From positions 1 through 10,455 of the forward strand of contig SLIE01000254.1 in assembly GCA_007135795.1 (NCBI GenBank): a DNA stretch of 10,455 nucleotides, given 5' to 3'. Numbering within the stretch: the first letter of the stretch is position 1; every line of letters starts with the position of its first letter. Under the pieces are notes generated by a model. The model was not told where the DNA came from. It ran no database searches and saw only the letters and a list, made by a program, of their open reading frames with translations. Positions 6,882 to 10,455 of the stretch are shown one piece after another. The position numbers were made by a program, and so were the translations under genes. This stretch comes from Desulfobacterales bacterium. GTDB lineage: Bacteria; Desulfobacterota; Desulfobacteria; Desulfobacterales; Desulfosalsimonadaceae.

Positions 6882-6916
6882 ATGCACCTGGTCCGTTATA
6901 TCCGGACCAGGCGCAT
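6882..6916 (-). promoter_or_regulatory. Hairpin in the qmoB-qmoC intergenic gap
   Basis: CCTGGTCCG (6887-6895) pairs with CGGACCAGG (6903-6911) around a seven-base loop. It extends by ATGC (6882-6885) with GCAT (6913-6916) after one mismatch, giving 13 pairs. It begins about 14 bases past the qmoB stop. On the minus strand a five-T run occurs only eight bases beyond the stem, so it is a poor terminator. A partial terminator, RNA processing site or stabiliser that tunes QmoC output is plausible. Confidence 0.5.
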
Positions 6917-6929
6917 ACGTGTTTGTAGT

Positions 6930-9263
6930 TTAGAACCCTTTGAAAGGATTGGGCCCGAGATCTTCGACATCCGAGACAAATTTATTTATGATATCGGGGA
7001 TCTTGTCGTAGTCATCGATCGCCACTTCAAACTGGGCGACACGTTCCTCTTCAAGGGCCAAAGAAGACAGGGCATCGCCGATCTTCTTCATCCGGATACT
7101 CGCCAGCTCGCTACCCTTGACAAAATGGCACTGGTAATCATCCCCATGTTTGCAACCAAGGAGAAAAACACCATCCATACCCTGAGAGAGAGCATCCTTG
7201 ATCCAGATGACATTGACCGACCCCAGGCATCTCACCGGAATCAGGCGAACATCAGCCGAATAGGACCGTCGCTGCAGGCCGAGGATATCCAGGGCGGGGT
7301 AAGCATCGTTTTCGCAAACCAACCCAAGGATTCTGAACGGCGGCTCATCGTAGTCATCTTCGGAGGGCACTTTAACCGCCTTGACCTGGGAACCGATGCT
7401 GTCGATACTGTAATCGGCAAAGCTGATGATACGCTCCGGACAGGCGCCCATACAGGTTCCGCAACGACGGCATCTGGCCAGATTTGGCTTGGGCGTCCCT
7501 TTTTCATCGTCATCGATGGCGCCAAACGGACATTCATCCGTGCAACGCTTACACTGCGTACAACGCTGAAAAAAGAAATCCGGGAAGGTCAAGTCGCCGG
7601 AACGGGGGTGTACGGCAACGCCTCGATTGACGGATTCAACACACTGAATCGATTTAAGCGCTGCACCGGTTGCATCTTCCATCGATTCCTCGATGCTGAG
7701 CCCGCGTCTTACGGCACCCGCGGCATAAATCCCGGTTCTCTGGGTTTCGTAGGGGAAACAGATGAAGTTGGAATCCGCGTAGCGGTCAAACAATTCATTG
7801 TCCCGGAATCCCGGGCCCTGACGGTATGCCAGGTTCACGGTAGGATCGTCATACGTGGCCGGAACCATGCCGGTACCCAGAACCACAAGGTCCGCTTTCA
7901 ACTGTATCTCTTTTCCAATCAAGGTGTTCTGCACATCCACGGTCAAATTCCCGCCTTTGGGCGCAACGGCGGTCACGTTTCCCTTGGTCATGAAAACACC
8001 CGGGTCCTGCTGTAACTCCTTGTACAGATATTCCGAAAGGCCTAGTGTACGCATGTGTTGATACAGGATATAGGCGTTTCCATCCGGGTAATCATCGCGG
8101 ACATATTTTGCCTGTTTAAGGGCCACTGTGGAGGTGATTGCGCCGGTAAAGGGAAAATCCCCGTCCGTTCCGTTTCCGGGACTCTGGATAAAGACAACGT
8201 TTTTGGCAGGTTTTCCGTCAGAAGGTCGGTTGACCTTCCCTTTTGCAGCAAGTTCCTCGAACTGGTAATTTGTAATTACGTCGGCATTCCCCCAACCGAG
8301 ATTCGAAAACTCATCCGCCGCCGGTTCATACGGACGCCAGCCGGCTGCAAGAATTACCGCGCCGAAGCTTTCACCGGTTGGATCCAAAGAGAGAATGTCC
8401 CGGCGACCTTCGTTATATTCCTTGTATTTTTCAATGAGCACTTCATGGTCGAGCTCTTTACCGGTTTCATCCACCCGCATTTCCGGGGGCAACGGATAAG
8501 GAACGTCAAACTCGATCTTTTCACCCGGTTTCTTCAGGGTAACGGTAAAATTCCCCGGTTCTCCGGCAATGCGGGCAACGATCGTGGAAGTGCGGATCTC
8601 AATTTTCGGATTTGCCTCCACCTGCCGGATCAAACCTGGCGCCTTGGGCTGTATAAGCTTGTCGTAGGGCGGGCTTACCGGACTCTGATTGCGCCATTTG
8701 GCACTGTGACCACCGATTGCATCTTCCTTTTCAACGATCACCACTTCATACCCGGTGGCAGCCGCATCGAGCGCTGCCGCCATACCGGTAACCCCACCAC
8801 CGATAACCAGGATACGCTTGCTCAGTGTTTCAGGTATATAGGGGGTGTTCTCCTTGACTTTTTCAATCCGCGCCATGCCCATTCGGACATAGTCTTCGGC
8901 CATCATCTGGACCCGGTCGAAGTTTGCTTCGTCCTCTTTTTCTTCTGCCGTCAATGCCGGGAATTGATCCCGGGGATGCGACCATACAACACCTTCGCGG
9001 ATGTTGACCCGCTCCACCACACAACCCTCGAATTTGAAAGTATTGTGATTGACACGCCTGGAGCAGGCAGCAATCACGAAGTGGTTGATCCCTTTTTCTT
9101 CAATATCTGTTTTAATTACGTCAACCCCGGCCTCGCTGCAAAAGAATTCATGCGTGGTACAGGGAAGGGCTTCTTCTTCGACTATGTCGCAGATCGCCTC
9201 TATATCCAGGGCATCTCCGATGCCGCAGCCAGTGCAAATGTAAACACCGTATTTTTTACTCAT
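6930..9263 (-). CDS. qmoB: QmoB, HdrA-like flavoprotein with ferredoxin and MvhD-like domains
   Basis: A cytoplasmic subunit of the Qmo complex that carries electrons between QmoC/QmoA and, by current models, APS reductase. The 777 residues show an N-terminal HdrA-type segment with VYICTGCGIGD (7-17; Cys10, Cys13) plus Cys35, Cys42 and Cys67. An FAD-binding Rossmann motif VIGGGVTGMAAALDAAATGY (153-172) follows, with a second dinucleotide-type stretch LAAGWRPY (305-312) and GIYAAGAVRRG (511-521). Two ferredoxin [4Fe-4S] sites lie at CTQCKRCTDECP (Cys568, 571, 574, 578) and CRRCGTCMGACP (Cys598, 601, 604, 608). The last 130 residues resemble MvhD/FlpD (PF02662), with Cys650, Cys679, Cys704 and Cys712 as candidate [2Fe-2S] ligands. 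The HdrA-MvhD fusion is the described QmoB architecture. The ATG at 9263 follows AGGAGGT (9277-9271), which overlaps the qmoA stop codon (TAG at 9278-9276), consistent with translational coupling. Two long plus-strand frames opposite this gene are antisense shadows. Confidence 0.96.
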   Translation of the reverse strand: MSKKYGVYICTGCGIGDALDIEAICDIVEEEALPCTTHEFFCSEAGVDVIKTDIEEKGINHFVIAACSRRVNHNTFKFEGCVVERVNIREGVVWSHPRDQFPALTAEEKEDEANFDRVQMMAEDYVRMGMARIEKVKENTPYIPETLSKRILVIGGGVTGMAAALDAAATGYEVVIVEKEDAIGGHSAKWRNQSPVSPPYDKLIQPKAPGLIRQVEANPKIEIRTSTIVARIAGEPGNFTVTLKKPGEKIEFDVPYPLPPEMRVDETGKELDHEVLIEKYKEYNEGRRDILSLDPTGESFGAVILAAGWRPYEPAADEFSNLGWGNADVITNYQFEELAAKGKVNRPSDGKPAKNVVFIQSPGNGTDGDFPFTGAITSTVALKQAKYVRDDYPDGNAYILYQHMRTLGLSEYLYKELQQDPGVFMTKGNVTAVAPKGGNLTVDVQNTLIGKEIQLKADLVVLGTGMVPATYDDPTVNLAYRQGPGFRDNELFDRYADSNFICFPYETQRTGIYAAGAVRRGLSIEESMEDATGAALKSIQCVESVNRGVAVHPRSGDLTFPDFFFQRCTQCKRCTDECPFGAIDDDEKGTPKPNLARCRRCGTCMGACPERIISFADYSIDSIGSQVKAVKVPSEDDYDEPPFRILGLVCENDAYPALDILGLQRRSYSADVRLIPVRCLGSVNVIWIKDALSQGMDGVFLLGCKHGDDYQCHFVKGSELASIRMKKIGDALSSLALEEERVAQFEVAIDDYDKIPDIINKFVSDVEDLGPNPFKGF

Positions 9264-9275
9264 ATTTTTGACCTC

Positions 9276-10455
9276 CTACCGCTTCGCCAGGGTTTGAATG
9301 GCCTTGAGAGCCATACCGGTTGCATTCTGGTTCGACATCATGACATCTGCAGGGCGGTTTGCACACCCGGCAGCAAACATACCGCCTTTTTCAAAGTCGT
9401 TGATGACAAAGCCGTCTTCGGAAAACTGCAAGTCAGCAGGCAATTTTGCAGCCGCTGCAGAAGGCTGCATACCGGTTGCAAGAACTACCATGTCAACTGT
9501 CTGATGCAGCTTCTCGCCACTGATAGCGTCTTCCGCAGTTACGATAATCGCGTCTCCGGCCGCTTCTTCAACCGCCGCAACCTTCCCCTTGATAAATGTA
9601 ACTTTTTCATCTTCTTTGATCTTGTTGTAGAATTTCTCATACTTGTACCCGGGTGCACGCATATCAATATAATAGATGGTAATTTCCGCATCCGGATATT
9701 GCTCACGAATATAAGTGACATGTTTCAACGAAGCCATGCAGCAGATATAAGAGCAGTACGGGAGGTAGTTCTCATCACGTGAACCGGCACACTGAACAAA
9801 AGCGATACTTTTTGGCTCACTGGAGTCCGAAGGCCTCAGTATTTTCCCCTGTGTTGGTCCGTTTCCAGAGGCCATCCGTTCCAGCATCATGTTGGTGATG
9901 ATGTTCGGGTATCTGCCAAAACCAAGATTGTCGATTTTTGCGGCATCATAGGGCTCCCATCCGGTAGTCCAGACAATGGCGCCCGCATTCAATTCGATGG
10001 TTTTCGCAGACATTTCCAGATCAACGGCATCGTACGGACACGCATCCTTGCAGCGGTTGGCATCTTCCGTACCGATTATCTGGGGAGAAATCACATAACG
10101 GAAAGGGAAGGACATTTCATGGGGTAAGTAAGCCCCCTTGTGCTTGTCCATGCCGAAATTGAATTCATTGGGGATTTCCGCCTGGCAGGCTTCCGCACAG
10201 GCATTGCAGCATGTGCAGTTTTCATTGACATAACGAGGATTGAGCTTGATACCGACCTTGTAGTCACCGGGTGACCCCGTCACATTTTCAACCTCGGCAA
10301 GGGTGAAAAACTTGATTCGCGGGTTGTCCTTGATTCGTTTAAAATTGATCTCGAGACCGCATGTGGGGGGACAAAGTTTGGGAAAATATTGATTGAGTTG
10401 CGCCACCCTACCACCCAGGTAAGGGTTTTTTTCAACAACGATCACATCATACCCC
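9276..10455 (-). CDS. qmoA: QmoA, HdrA-like FAD/iron-sulfur subunit, 5' end outside window
   Basis: A cytoplasmic flavoprotein subunit of the Qmo complex, related to HdrA of heterodisulfide reductase. The reading frame is open to the right edge (GYDVIVVEKNPYLGGRV at the visible start), so roughly 25-30 N-terminal residues including the GGGxSG loop are missing. An internal GTG at 10445 is not the start. Visible HdrA-type features are FPKLCPPTCGLE (about 10385-10350), a cysteine-rich [4Fe-4S] segment CTCCNACAEAC (about 10217-10185), CKDACPYDAVDLE (about 10052-10014) with only two cysteines, and the later FVQCAGSRD...YCSYICC (about 9800-9740) typical of HdrA. A second dinucleotide contact, VVLATGMQP, follows near 9490. 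Compared with HdrA the second ferredoxin site looks reduced. The stop TAG (9278-9276) overlaps the qmoB Shine-Dalgarno, with 12 bases between genes. It is the first qmo gene; sat or apr genes may lie further right. Confidence 0.94.
   Translation of the reverse strand, partial: GYDVIVVEKNPYLGGRVAQLNQYFPKLCPPTCGLEINFKRIKDNPRIKFFTLAEVENVTGSPGDYKVGIKLNPRYVNENCTCCNACAEACQAEIPNEFNFGMDKHKGAYLPHEMSFPFRYVISPQIIGTEDANRCKDACPYDAVDLEMSAKTIELNAGAIVWTTGWEPYDAAKIDNLGFGRYPNIITNMMLERMASGNGPTQGKILRPSDSSEPKSIAFVQCAGSRDENYLPYCSYICCMASLKHVTYIREQYPDAEITIYYIDMRAPGYKYEKFYNKIKEDEKVTFIKGKVAAVEEAAGDAIIVTAEDAISGEKLHQTVDMVVLATGMQPSAAAAKLPADLQFSEDGFVINDFEKGGMFAAGCANRPADVMMSNQNATGMALKAIQTLAKR

Noticed and set aside
6864..8015. 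A 383-codon open frame on the plus strand opposite qmoB
   Set aside because: It is antisense to an unmistakable qmoB, shows no recognisable domain and has no good ribosome binding site; the codon pattern of qmoB explains the lack of stops.
8055..9782. A 575-codon open frame on the plus strand opposite qmoB and qmoA
   Set aside because: It is a shadow of two secure genes, crosses their junction, and has a cysteine- and phenylalanine-rich composition typical of antisense translation.
1..10455. Mobile elements, CRISPR arrays, tRNA or rRNA genes
   Set aside because: I looked for transposase motifs, regularly spaced repeats and tRNA-like cloverleaf segments and saw none; gene content and codon style look uniform.

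Overview
The window most likely comes from a sulfate-reducing member of the Desulfobacterota, probably Desulfobacterales-like. The right half holds qmoA (5' end outside the window), qmoB and qmoC, all on the minus strand. They encode the quinone-interacting membrane-bound oxidoreductase that links the menaquinone pool to APS reductase in dissimilatory sulfate reduction. The aprAB and sat genes often found near qmo in this group are not in view. The lineage call rests on gene content and protein resemblance, not on a database search.

Layout from left to right: (1) 1-585, minus strand, a short-chain dehydrogenase/reductase cut by the left edge. (2) 586-840, a divergent intergenic region with a near-consensus forward promoter, a weaker overlapping reverse promoter and a palindromic segment. 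(3) 841-1200, plus strand, a three-helix membrane protein of the DUF1622 type. (4) 1424-2779, plus strand, NADP-type glutamate dehydrogenase gdhA, preceded by about 220 bases of AT-rich putative promoter DNA. (5) 2780-2937, a convergent intergenic region with a perfect 14-bp hairpin and a short coding-like minus-strand frame. (6) 2938-5535, minus strand, a large protein that joins a KaiC/RecA-like N-terminus lacking a Walker A loop to a PEP/pyruvate-binding ATP-grasp domain, with no phosphohistidine swivel domain. (7) 5582-5618, a strong terminator of bidirectional form. (8) 5645-6814 qmoC, 6930-9263 qmoB and 9276-10455 qmoA, transcribed right to left as one operon.

Functionally, QmoA and QmoB are HdrA-like flavin/iron-sulfur proteins. 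QmoB also carries two ferredoxin-type clusters and an MvhD-like C-terminus. QmoC combines an HdrC-like iron-sulfur head with a cytochrome b-like membrane domain. GdhA assimilates ammonium. The SDR and the DUF1622 protein have no visible tie to the sulfur genes. The KaiC-like/ATP-grasp protein lies directly downstream of the qmo terminator with almost no room for its own promoter. It is the least understood gene here and the best candidate for follow-up. No tRNA, rRNA, CRISPR array or mobile element was seen.
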